A stretch of 64,000 nt of DNA from Isoetes taiwanensis (Eukaryota; Streptophyta; Lycopodiopsida; Isoetales; Isoetaceae). Position numbers and translations under genes: made by a program. Position 1 is the stretch's first letter, and every line of letters starts with the position of its first letter. The stretch lies in assembly GCA_021234155.1 (NCBI GenBank), contig JAJEKV010000053.1:4926488-4990487 (forward strand), given 5' to 3'. The notes beneath the pieces were generated by a model that searched no databases, had not been told where the DNA came from, and saw only the letters and a program-made list of their open reading frames with translations. Below are positions 48,679 to 60,894 of the stretch, in pieces.

Positions 48679-50701
48679 AGAAGAATTGATTCCCATGTTA
48701 CTTTGACCCGATGAAGGAGCGGTTTTTTACAATTTCTGGGGCCCTTCCCATTATTGCGTAATGAACTTCATCTTTCTTTGTTTGACCTATCTGTAGTTGA
48801 TGGAAGGTAGGCATTTACCTATATTAGAAGTAGCGAATAGTAACTTTTTGCCTTCCTAGTGTCTGCTTTTCGGGGAATGTAATTCTTGATCGGGTCCCAA
48901 TCCAACATGAATTAGGTTATCGGCCTTGGTAATATCGACATAGTGGACATATGTTAGCAATGCAGTTTGAGATCAAGTGCATCTCTGGATGGAGCGGTTT
49001 ATGGAGGGTTTATAAAACAAGCGGATTCTCGAGGTTAAAGGTTTTGGTGCTGTTTATTCAAAATATGCTCAACATAATTCGTGAAATAGCCAAAGCACAT
49101 GGGCAAGTGTGAAATGTTTTTTTAGACAGGGTAAACGGCCATGACTTTGCCATGTGGCATGCAGCTGGATTAAATTGCATAACATCAACAGCTATAAATT
49201 TGTCGTTTGGCATCTAACAAGTTGACTTACATACCTTGAAGAAGCTTGAGAGATGAACAGGAATGTTTTTCTTGCACTTGAAGAGATTGGGACAGCATAT
49301 TTGCAGCATTCCTTGCACTGCTTTCTTAAGAAGAGCAAGAGGAGATGAGAAAATAAATAGGAGCGAGTACTTACATAAAATGCAATTAAAAGCAGGTAGC
49401 ATTGTGGCTCCCGAAGCAGTCTAATGCTAGTATCAAATTTATCCTGAATTAAGAAAAACTTTCACCTATCTTATAGCCTTAGGCTCTACGTATGGTTGCT
49501 GGACCCTATTGTTAGAGGTGCGTCGACATGTAAACAACCCTATCCATGCTATGATTGTATGCTATTGCATGCATGTCTTAGGCAAACAAAGAGCCCTACT
49601 TTGGTATAATTGTTTTGTAGCGGGTGCAAACTCATAAGCATTTCATCTGAATCCAGCTTGGATATTGGATACATTACTAAGATATCCCCTTTCACGCATT
49701 TACCTTGACATTCTGAATCTCATTGTCTTATGGCTTCCTAGGAAAGAATCAATAGAGACGAAATAGCTCTCACATATAGCCACCCCCAAAAAAAAAAAAA
49801 AAAAAGAGAAGAGGAAAAGAAAAAAAAGGCGACTTCCATCTCCAACATCGTGCACCTAACCTTGTCACCACATTAATAACCAAAGCAATCATTTTAAACC
49901 TTAAATCAATTTTACACAATGATCATCTTATACCTTAATCAATTCAACATTACAACAATTTTTTTTGCATCAACTTTGTGTTGGCCTACTACCACCTTGA
50001 GACTATATGATTCTAGAGTGCTTTCCCAAACTTCACATGCATGAACACCATCCTTCAATGGTATTTTATAATGTTGCGGGTTGAGTAAGAATGGTCATAT
50101 TAAGCGTTGCTACTCGGCTACCCCATTTGTGCAAGCTCATCAACACATTCTTTGTGGTCAACTACAAATGTTCTTTGCCTTATCCATGCATCATGCATCA
50201 GCCCAAAAGTATCACGCTAGCAATAGTGTAATCCACGAATAGTAATCTATGGGAATCTACACAATATCGCGAAGAATCTATCACGAACCTTCATAAAGTC
50301 CTTGGGACCCAACTTAAAATTGGAACCGCACCATAACAATAATGATGGCACCTTCATTGAATTTAAGGGAATCTCCATAGAATCTAAGAAAATCTCGCAA
50401 AATGTAAGAGAATCTAAGGGAATCCTATAATAAGGAAATCTCATAAAAAGGGATCACTCCTGAAACATACACACACTAGAATATGCACCGTAGGATCGAT
50501 TAAAAAACTTGTATTAATATATTATTATTAATAAGCTACATAATCTGTGCGGAATAAATATAAATGTTGTACGAAATATGTGTGGATGTGGATGCAATCG
50601 AATACGAAAAAAAAAAAAAAAAAAAGGCGGCCCTCTCCTTTCATACACCATTGCCATTTGTGGAGACCAAAGTTAGCTAAAGTCAACATGCCAAGGTGGC
50701 T

Positions 50702-50757
50702 TACCATTCTTTTAATATATTGATGACACAGTTCTTCAAAAAAAAAAAAAAAAAAAA
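50702..50757 (+). mobile_element. L1-type 3' end relic, unit E
   Basis: Same insertion; the first two bases (AC) of the right direct repeat are lost into the A tail. Confidence 0.5.
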
Positions 50758-50883
50758 TGCCAAGGTGGCTCAAACATGCCACCTAGGCTCCAACATGCCA
50801 CCTAGGATCCAACATGACACCTAGGCCCAAACATGCCAAGGTGGCTCAAACATGCCACCTAGGCTCCAACATGCCACGCGGGG
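50758..50883 (+). repeat. 19-bp minisatellite, unit E
   Basis: Seven units, the first lacking its initial bases. Confidence 0.85.
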
Positions 50884-50909
50884 CAACCTATTTTGCATGT
50901 ATGTAGCGG

Positions 50910-50917
50910 TATAAATA
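50910..50917 (+). promoter_or_regulatory. TATA box, unit E
   Basis: TATAAATA; context as in unit D. Confidence 0.45.
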
Positions 50918-52534
50918 GCTTCTTCCCATAAATAATTTGGCAATCCTATATGTTTTAGCATTGCTCTTGTTACATCCAAAATGGTTCTATTTTTTTGCTC
51001 TGCTACTCCATTTTGTTAAGGAAGGAAGGAAGGAAGGAAGGAAGGTACTTTTATCGTACCTGTTTTTCTAGCCCATCTAAAATATTAACTTATTGCACTA
51101 TATTTCTCCCACGAACTTTTTAAATTGCACAATATATGATAAAAGGAATATTGAGGTCCTTGGTGTGGTCTTATTAGGAAACAAAATGAAGAAACCTACT
51201 TACTTTCCACTATATATTATATACAAGATTTGAATATAAATAAGCATGAACTATTTATAGATCGAGGATTAAACCAAGCTGGATTGAGAAAATTTCTCTA
51301 TATATTTGCTTACGACTCTATTCATTTTGTCCCCTAGCGATATTATGAATTCTCATTTTCTATGAGATAATCTTTGAAATGTGTAAGTGGACTTCCTCAT
51401 ACATTCAAAGTAGCCCACCCTTTAGATAGACAATCTTTCCTAACCAACTAATGATGTCATATATAATGTGGTATATTTGAACTATATTCTAAACAAGCTG
51501 ATTAAGATGATGATGTTTTCGAGTTTTAAATGAGAGGTCATGTGGATCAATGTCGGCATCGACATAGCGAGTCTATCTTGATCTTCTTTAGTCATAGTTT
51601 TTCATATATTTTTCTTGGTTCATCGTGCATTTCTTTCTTAACTTTGGGAAGCTTTGAAATATGGTGTTTGAAGTTCATCCTCAAGGCACAAATCTAGAGA
51701 TCAAATATGAAAAACATTTGATGATTACTTGGAATTAATACTAAAAGTTTCAGCCCAAACCTAGATATTTTTTATTGATAGAGGGACTTATGAAATATTA
51801 ATATCCTAAAGTTCAACTTGAGATTGACTAAGGTAAAGAAGTTGTTGATTTAAAATGTACCTATGGACCCGGTAATGGTCTTAAGTATAGAAACCTTTCT
51901 TGATTTATCATGATCATGCATTTTGCTCTTTTTCTTTACTTGTTTTTCATTAGTCTCATATCCACACAAGCATTCATATATGATTTTTTCAATGATATAT
52001 TATTTCAATAAATTTCCTTCAAAATTAACAAATTAAACATCAATTAAAAGTCACTTAAGATTGTAACTATAAGTCAAAGCTGAACCTTCAAATTAAGTCA
52101 ACAATTTTTTTATGCATGAACCAATTAATCAACTATTTATATGTCAAATTTGAAGTAAAAATCATTTCCATGCAAAAATTGTAGAATTTTAATTGAAATA
52201 ATATACGGAACCATTATTGATCCAATGAAGGAGTAAAAGCTGTTTTGATTAGTGACTATATCTTCCTTCCTAGACTTGATTGGAACAAGATTTTTTTGTA
52301 TTCATCCTTATCTCGTATAGAAAAGTACCATTACAATGAAAAAAAATAAAAATAAAGAATCTTTTTATTGAAGGTTTTACATTATGTAAAGATGAGCAAA
52401 TTAGACTTGATCCCCTTGATTCACCTAAGCATAACTTCCAATTTTAGGGTTATATGCATTTTTTTAACTATTTTTTACGTGTAACATGACCGCCATATAT
52501 TAATGTATACAAAGGGTTTAAGCTGAATTTTTAT

Positions 52535-52760
52535 CCGGCATATGCCTAGCATATGCCGATGATGGCTACCGGGTAAGGGCGCGCACGTAAACTCTCGGTC
52601 ATCGGCCCCATTCCAGCGGCGTGGCTATGGCGCAGCTTCGACCCTTCTTCTTCTTACGTGGAGGGGGCGATCCTAGAGGCGAAGCGTGCATGTATCGTTT
52701 TAGGGGCAAAAGGGCATGATCCCACATTATTTTCATAGATTGCGGTCTGCTATGCAGTCC
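52535..52760. other. Hairpin plus GC-richer block, unit F
   Basis: Hairpin partly kept (CCGGCATATG, then CATATGCCGATG). About 8 bp of the CATTCCTTCGCAGGCG region is lost compared with unit D. Confidence 0.45.
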
Positions 52761-54517
52761 GCTTTCCGCGGCGATAATGGGTCCATTTTGCCTCCTCTTG
52801 AATAACTCGGTTATAATGGGATCGCCCTTCCCACTTGCTCATCCACATTCTTCTTTGCCCCTTTTTTGAACCATCTCTTTGTTTTTTCTCCCTTTCGGAG
52901 GCCCGCTTGGTAAAAGGTTGGATAATAGTTTGCGAGAAATTGGAATCTATTTCAAGGTGGATGCTAAGCTCATTTGGAGCCCTTCATTGATCGCGAAATG
53001 TAGCCACGGTGTTTTTTTTGAAGCAGAACATTGAAAACTTCTTGAGAAAAAATTTGCCCGGTATTGCAAAAATCTCATAGGTTTTCTTACGCTTGCCGTC
53101 TGGTCTCGATTGTAAGGGGCGATTGTTGGTGTTACGGTTATACCATTCAGGTTCTTCATTAGATTTGCAATAGTTTGCGGTATAATGGCGTTAATCGGCC
53201 AATAACTTTTTAGCATGAATCAATAAGTTGTGCGGCGGTGGTGTTGCGGCGGTGTTGTAGCGATGCTAAAGAACGATTGATACACATTGTTTACTCTCGT
53301 GCTTGCCGGACTTTCATCGATAAGGTACTCGCGCCGATAGCGGGTGATACGGAGAAACCCACCTTCTTTTTGCTTATAATTTACGTCAAAATGATACGAA
53401 ATAGCCAACAAGCGACCCTCTGAAGTGGGCAAAGCTCCGTCTCTTGCTTTCCATTTGGATGATCTAGTAATGATATACTAGAATATCTAATGTGCCTTGC
53501 ATAAAAGCGAGAAGGAGAAATATGCCTTTATATCTTTGCACAAACTTTTTTATGTCTTTAGTTACGAATGCAATCTCTCTTGCATTTTAAGCATGTGGGC
53601 GATGGGCAAAAAGCATCCGGTTTTAAGTTAAAGATGCACGGATGATACTCATCTTTGCTCGATAGGGGCAATCCACTTGTTCAAAAATCATCGCTTTGTC
53701 GGAATCAAAGCGAGACATGATTTGAGAGAGCTCACAAAGAAAATGCATCGCCATTTTCATAGGCCATTCTTTTCAGGTAAATCATATGATGGCATTTCTT
53801 TTTACCCTAAGGTAAACTTTTGCAAATTTCGGCAAACATAAAAGCAGATGGAGGCGGCCATCTTTGCGCAAGTTTCGGCTGCAAAAATCAGATGGAGGCA
53901 GTTTTTGGGGTGATTCGGATGCACATGCGCTCGGATATCATCGATATCATCGATTCATGGCCAGCAACACTCCAATCTGAGAAAAAATCAATGCAGGATA
54001 TGTTTGGCAAGGAGTCCGGGCGGCAATTGCTCAAGGTGAATACAATTTTGCTGTATTCTATCGAAATAGGAGATAATCTGGCGATTATAGCTATGCGGGT
54101 TTATGAATTCAAGATATTTATTATTTGGATTTCCATCTCTTGGTTCACGAAGCCCATTCCTTTTTCATAAGCAATGAGAGATAAGGTATAGAATCTATTA
54201 GTTTCATGCAAAAATCCTTTGTTCTTTCTAGATTCTAGGATGTATTGCTCTGTTCTATCCTCACGGAATGAAAATTTGATGCTATAAAATGGGCCGGTCG
54301 GTATTTTGATAAATGTAGATCTGCCTTTGCCACAACATCGAGCATCTATATAATGACGGAGGATATAGGCAAATCGAACTATATATTCAACTTTGGTTCA
54401 TTAATTTATTAGTTATTAAGTTATCTATTTGCAGAAATTAAGATAACATGAAGGAAAGTTGCAAATATAGTTTAATTTTTGTGGTGTAATGAGAATTGAC
54501 ATCGGCATTCTTGATGC

Positions 54518-55275
54518 TTGTGTGAAGGCAAGCTGCATCCATCTTTGAAGTCTTTACTAAAAGCAGGTAGAATATGACATTTTTGTGGGGAGCGCTATTG
54601 TTAATATGTATGGTAAGTGTAGATGTTTGGAATGCGCAAAAGGTATATTTGATAGAATGCCCGTGCGAAATGTGATTACGTGGGTTTGCCATGGTTTCAA
54701 AGCATATGCACAATATGGACATGGATATTGGAAAGATGCACTTCAACTCTTACAAGAAATGCAAAGGAACAGACAATTCTCCAAGTGGAGTTACTTGGAT
54801 CACCGTTTTAGATGCATGTCTTTGGGCAAAAGCAAACCTACTTGGAGGCAAGTTTTTGCATGCTATTACGGTGAGGCGTAAACTGGATCTAGATATAATC
54901 ATATGGACTGCTAAACGATGCTTGCTTATTATTTAATTTCATACTTATTAGTAATGTTGCATCATGGAACACCATGCTTGCGGTTTTTTGTGCAAACATG
55001 GGCTGTTGTCTTGAGGTCCTGAGAACTTCTTTATCGAATGCCATTGGGGAGCTATGCCTAACAAGGTTAGCTTTATCAATGTTCTTTCTTCCCTCTGACC
55101 ATCTTTGGGGCTATTTGTGCTTAATGCCTCTGAGAATGTATGATGATCTGAAACATGGAAAGCATCCCGCAAAGTGTGCTCTTGAATATAGCCAAGCGAG
55201 AGGATGCAACATATGTTTTGCTATTAAATATTTATGCATCATTATGCGAGGTGGGGTATTATCTCCGAAATATAA
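54518..55275 (+). pseudogene. PPR protein fragment, unit F
   Basis: Like unit E in its changes (GGCAAGCTGCATCCATCTTTG near 54,527-54,547), with the 32-bp deletion at about 54,909. IVNMYGKCRCLE is readable from 54,597. Frame breaks cluster at CAG/CTG positions. Confidence 0.85.
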
Positions 55276-57343
55276 AGAAGAATTGATTCCCATGTTACTT
55301 TGACCCGATTGAAGGAGGCGGTTTTACAATTTACAGGGCCCTTCCCATTATTGCGTAATGAACTTCATCTTGCTGCTGTTTGACCGTTTTGTTGTGCATC
55401 TCAAAAGGTAGGCATTTACCTATATTAGAAGTAGTGAATAGTAACTTTTTGCCTTCCTAGTGTCACCGCTTTTTCGGGGAATGTAATTCTTGATCGGGTC
55501 CCAATCCGGCATGAATTAGGTTATCGGCCTTGGTAATATCGACATAGTGGACATATGTTAGCAATGCAGTTTCAGATCAAGTGCATCTCTGGATGGAGCG
55601 GTTTATGGAGGGTTTATAAAACAAGCGATTCTCGAGGTTAAAGGTTTTGTCTTTGTTTATTCAAAATATGCTCAACATAATTGCTGAAATAGCCAAAGCA
55701 CATGGGCAAGTGTGAAATGTTTTTTTTAGACAGGGTAAACGGCCATGACTTTGCCATGTGGCATGCAGCTGGATTAAGTTGCATAACATCAACAGCTATA
55801 AATTTGCCGTTTGGCATCCAACAGGTTGATTTACATACCTTAAAGAAGCTTGAGAGATGAACATGAATGTTTTTCTTGCACTTGAAGAGATTGGGACAGC
55901 ATATTTGCAGGGTTCCTTACACTGCTTTCTTAAGAAGAGCAAGAGGAGATGAGAAAATAAATAGGAGCAAGTGCTTACATAAAATGCAATTAAGCGGTAG
56001 CATTGTGGCTCCCGAAGCAGTCTAATGCTAGTATCAGATTTATCCTGAATTAAGAAAAACTTTCACCTGTCTGTGTTCACTTTCACATTTGTCCTAATGT
56101 TGTGTATATAGCCTTAGGCTCTACGTATGGTTGCTGGACCCTATTGTTAGAGGTGCGTCGACATGTAAACAACCCTATCCGTGCTATGATTGTATACTTT
56201 GCATGCATATCTTAGGCAAACAAAGAGCCCTACTTTGGTATAATTGTTTTGTAGCAAATGCAAACTCATAAGCATTTCGTCTGAATCCAACTTGGATATT
56301 GGATACATTACTAAGATATCCCTTTTCACGCATTTACCTTGACATTCTGAATCTCATTGTCTTATGGCTTCCTAGGAAAGAATCAATAGAGGCGAAATAG
56401 CTCTCACATATAGCCCCCAAAAAAAAAAAAAAAAAAAGGAAGAGAAAAGAAAAAAAAAGGCTTCCATCTCCAACATCGTGCACCTAACCTTGTCACCACA
56501 TTAATAACACAAAGCAATCATTTTAAACCTTAAATCAATTTTACACAATGATCATCTTATACCTTAATCAATTCAACATTACAACAACATTTTTTGCATC
56601 AACTTTGTGTTGGCCTACTACCACCTTGAGACTATATGATTCTAGAGGTGCTTTCCCAAACTTCACATGCATGAACACCATCCTTCAATGGTATTTTATA
56701 ATGTTGCAGAGTTGAGTAAGAATGGTCATATTAAACGTTGCTACTCAGCTACCCCATTTGTGCAAGCTCATCAACACATTGCTGTGGTCAACTACAAATG
56801 TTCTTTGCCTTATCCATGCATCATGCATCAGCCCAAAAGTATACGCTAGCAATAGTGTAATCCACGAATAGTAATCTATGGGAATCTACACAATATCATG
56901 AAAAAGAATCTATACTGAACCTTCATAAAGTCCTTGGGACCCAACTTCACTAAAATTGGAACACGCACCATAACAATAATGATGGCACCTTCATTGAATT
57001 TAAGGGAATCTCCATAGAATCTAAGAAAATCTCTTAAAATGTAAAGAGAATCTAAGGGAATCCTATAATAAGGAAATCTCATAAAAGGGATCACTCCTGA
57101 AACATACTAAACATACACACACTAGAATATGCACCGTAGGATCGATTAAAAAACTTGTATTAATATATTATTATTAATAAGCTACATAATCTGTGCGGAA
57201 TAAATATAAATGTTGTACGAAATATGTGTGGATGTGTACGAATACGAAAATTTAAAAAAAAAACAAAGACGGCCCTCTCCTTTCATACACCATTGCCATT
57301 TGTCGAGACCAAAGTTAGCTAAAGTCAACATGCCAAGGTGGCT

Positions 57344-57400
57344 TACCATTCTTTTAATATATTGATGACACAGTTCTTCAAAAAAAAAAAAAAAAAAAAA
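57344..57400 (+). mobile_element. L1-type 3' end relic, unit F
   Basis: Same insertion, A tail about 21; direct repeat intact on both sides. Confidence 0.5.
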
Positions 57401-57529
57401 ACATGCCAAGGTGGCTCAAACATGCCACCTAGGCTCCAACATGCCACCTAGGATCCAACATGACACCTAGGCCCAAACATGCCAAGGTGGCTCAAACATG
57501 CCACCTAGGCTCCAACATGCCACGCGGGG
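57401..57529 (+). repeat. 19-bp minisatellite, unit F
   Basis: Seven units, same order as unit B. Confidence 0.85.
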
Positions 57530-57555
57530 CAACCTATTTTGCATGTATGTAGCAG

Positions 57556-57563
57556 TATAAATA
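57556..57563 (+). promoter_or_regulatory. TATA box, unit F
   Basis: TATAAATA; context GCAGTATAAATAGC as in unit B, where the short units have GCGG. Confidence 0.45.
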
Positions 57564-57859
57564 GCTTCTTCCCATAAATAATTTGACAATCCTATATGTT
57601 TTAGCATTGCTCTTGTTACATCCAAAATGGTTCTATTTTTTTGCTCTGCTACTCCATTTTGTTAAGGAAGGAAGGAAGGAAGGAAGGTACTTTTATCGTC
57701 CACGGAGACCAATCGGTCTATGGGACCCAATACAAAAACGCAGCAAGTGGATTACTGCCCGGATTAAAAAACCCCGCCCCGAAGGGTTTTCGAGGGAAAA
57801 ACCGTGGCAGCAATCAGCCTGCTGACAAACTGTCCTAACATATAAAATGCAGAAACACC

Positions 57860-59214
57860 CAAATATATCTGATCATGCACCACACCCGTAGTGCCTAATC
57901 GGTGAGCAGCCGGCGAGGGGCAAAGGTGACCTCGCGAGGTCCGATTACCTCTGAATGTATGACCCTGTGGGCGCGTCTTGGCGGTGTGTTCATCGGCAAA
58001 TGCAAGGGCAAGTCGGTACCGTACTAAGGGGGCGTATCGCCCCGGATCGGATTGAACTTATTTGGGCAACTCTGGAAAGTGTGAGACTCATCCTCAATGG
58101 CACCGTTTGACAAAGACGGACAGAGTCTGTCACCCGGGGGGCTCCCAATCCCACCTCCCGGCCTCGATGCGAAGATGGTGGGCACACAATGAATGGAGGC
58201 AATGAGTCTGCGCTTTTTTCGGGGGAACGAGGTAGAGGCTGTGGGCCCCGCTAACACGGGGTTGATGTGCTCCTTGTAATGGGCCATTTTGACCTGCTCT
58301 AGAGCGTAGGGGTCCCGAGCTTGCCAAGGAAACAAGCATCTAGGTACTCCGCAGTCATCCACGATCGGCCGACATTGCCCACCAGACGATCGGTGCTCAC
58401 CTGCGTTCCATCTGGCGAACCGATCTCTCTTACCCCTCCAACAGGGCCCTAAGCATTTGCGGACCCATGGCCCACAGTGTAAGCCCGGTGCGGGGAGCCG
58501 AGCATCACCCATAGTAACCACTTTCGAAAATAGGCGATGTGTCTATCAAGGGCTGCCGTGGCGGCAAGAATCCGGTTCCTGCAGCGAGAATCGATAGGGG
58601 ACTGAAGGTTTCATCCCAAGTGCCCGTGCCAAAATGCCTTACGCACCTGCTCCAAGTCATTCCAGGTCGCCAAAGAGGCGGCCGGGCCCCAAACCTCGAC
58701 CCGTCTGAAGGGCCGGGCTCGACCGAGCCAGGAACGGATGTATGTTGATGGCCCCAATCATAGAGCTCGCACGGTGACTATTGTTACGCATGGCATAAAG
58801 CTTTCCTTCTTTGTCACCCATAGCGGATAGAGCGCCTCCCAGTGAGAGAGAGGAGGGGAACTCCACCCCTAGGTACTTGTAGGTGGGCGTGGCGTCCACA
58901 GCCGCCCCCGATATGTGAGTCACGGGAGGCATGGGGTGGCGTGAAGAGGATATGAGAACCACCCCGGTCTTGGCGGATTGACGCATGTGTCGTACCCCGA
59001 CAAAATGTGTCTAGGGCATCCAGTGTGACCGCATAGCTTCGGGGTGTGGGCCAGGCCAACATCGTCATAGATGAATTTGGCGGATGACCAGTGCAAAAGG
59101 CCGTATGCCATCCCCATGCTCGATAAGCCGGGGCTCTAAGCGATCAATGTAGAGGCCAAAAAGTGTTGGCGAGAATACACCGCAAGTTAGTTGCCATTTG
59201 ATTCCCCTTTTTAA
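57860..59214 (-). mobile_element. LINE (non-LTR) reverse transcriptase remnant, unit F
   Basis: Copy of the unit B remnant. Here the catalytic region reads IYDDVGL (about 59,050), keeping the aspartates but missing the alanine of YADD. The GAIEDESHTFQSCPN box is clearer than in unit B (about 58,070-58,115). It differs from unit B at many CAG/CTG sites, while the adjoining copia piece is almost identical. Confidence 0.8.
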
Positions 59215-59937
59215 TCAATTTTTTAAAACTCCTGAAAGGTACTCTCCACCTCGGTTAGACCTCAAACATTTAATTTCCCTATTGGTTTTCCTCTCCATTT
59301 CAGCTTCAAATATTTTGAATGCTGTAAATGCTTGATCTTTGGATTTTAGAGTGTAGCATTTTGTTTTTAAAAGTGTAAAGTACTCCCTTCCATGCAAGCT
59401 TCTCACATTTAAGAATAGAATGGATCACAAAGATCCGTATACACAAGATCTAGAGCTTTGATCTGCCAAATACTAATCTAGTGTGCTTTCCTAGTTTATA
59501 TGTAATGCATGTAAATTGTTCATCACCTTCATCAAAAGCATCATTCTTTCTCTTTTTTATCAAGTATTTCACATTATTAGAATGTGCATGGCTCAATCTT
59601 TCATGTCAAATTTTTATGGATGGCAAAGATACAACATTAGCCCAATTTGTCAGAGCAGCATTATGGAAACTAAAAAGATTGCCCATACGTTTTGCCAAAA
59701 ATCTTATTTCATTATTGTGAAACATTTTATGCTTATCAAAACACACTCTGTAACCTAAGTCAACCAACTGACTGATAAAAATAAGATTTTTAACAATCTT
59801 TGGAACACACAATACATAACTCACTACGTTTCCTTGCAAATCAAATCACATTCCAGCTTCCTCCACTCTCTCATTAGCACATAGCGAGAAACTTTGGCAC
59901 TTCCTTGTTTAAGCTGATCAGGCTACTTGACTATGCT
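59212..59937 (-). mobile_element. Ty1/copia remnant, unit F
   Basis: Nearly base-for-base the same as in unit B, including both open segments (59839-59606 and 59406-59215) and the junction with the LINE. One short change lies near 59,320-59,350. Confidence 0.85.
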
Positions 59938-60894
59938 TCTCTCAACTCCACTATCTGAAACATCATGATTAACTTTATTTTCAAAAGTATTTAATGCACT
60001 ACATTAGAGTTGTCTCGGTGATCATTTCTGGTTCATGGACCAGAAATGGTCCACCATACCCCCTGCCATTTAAACCCATATATCTCATAAGGGAAATTTT
60101 ATTTTTAAAATATAACACCACTATTTGAGTCCTCACTTGATTTTAACGATATGTGAGAATTTCATGGCCACTGGATTCACCTTTATGTTGGTATGATTGC
60201 TCAAACTTTAGAGAATTTGGCAGTTTTTACAGCACTCTAGAACTGCATTCTTCAATTTTCTAGCACAAAAGTGTCTAAACCTTGCTAAATATGAAAGTAA
60301 TTGATATATTATGATAAAACATATCGATTTACATGTTTCCATGTTTGGCCACTATCATTTAATATCAATTGAAGTCGCAAAACCTTATTTTGCTTAAACA
60401 TGCTGCATGAGGTTCAAGAATTATTTCTCTGTTATTATTACAAGTTTTGTCTTAATTTTTTTGATAATGAGTCCTTAACAAGACAAGCTATAATCCAAGG
60501 AATTTTTTAGATGTTTATATGTTATATTAGTATCGTTATTAACTAAAAAATTATTGTACAAAATTCAAAATAAAAATATAGGTTAAAATGCTCCAATAAA
60601 CCACATCTATAAGTCTCATAAGGGTAGTAAATGATACATTCTAATTAACTCTACATAGGAATTTACTTTATCAACATAAATATAGTGTAACTAGAGTATA
60701 ACCATGCATTATCTAGATCTAAACAAGATGTAATTTATCAGGATGAATACATTGAAAGGTTCAAAAGTGCATTGATTATACTCTTATAGGTCTAAAACAC
60801 AACAATGGTGTATCTAGTGATGTTTATTGATGAATGGAGGACAATATCACGATGTTTAGCCGACTTTAAATAAATAGATCATAAGACTTTCCGT

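Larger units (their letters stand above)
44454..51057 (+). repeat. Array unit E (short form)
   Basis: About 6.6 kb. From about 45,950 to 49,000 it is heavily altered at CAG/CTG sites compared with unit D, while its AT-rich block is nearly unchanged. GGAA run at 51018-51045. Confidence 0.85.
51058..60894 (+). repeat. Array unit F (long form)
   Basis: About 9.8 kb. It holds the LINE and copia remnants (57,696-59,950) and the second AT-rich block (59,960-60,894). It lacks unit B's cyclin-T insert and keeps the original TAATGAGTCCTTAACAAG at 60,463-60,485. It carries private sequence near 56,068-56,108 in place of the CTTAT site. Confidence 0.85.
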
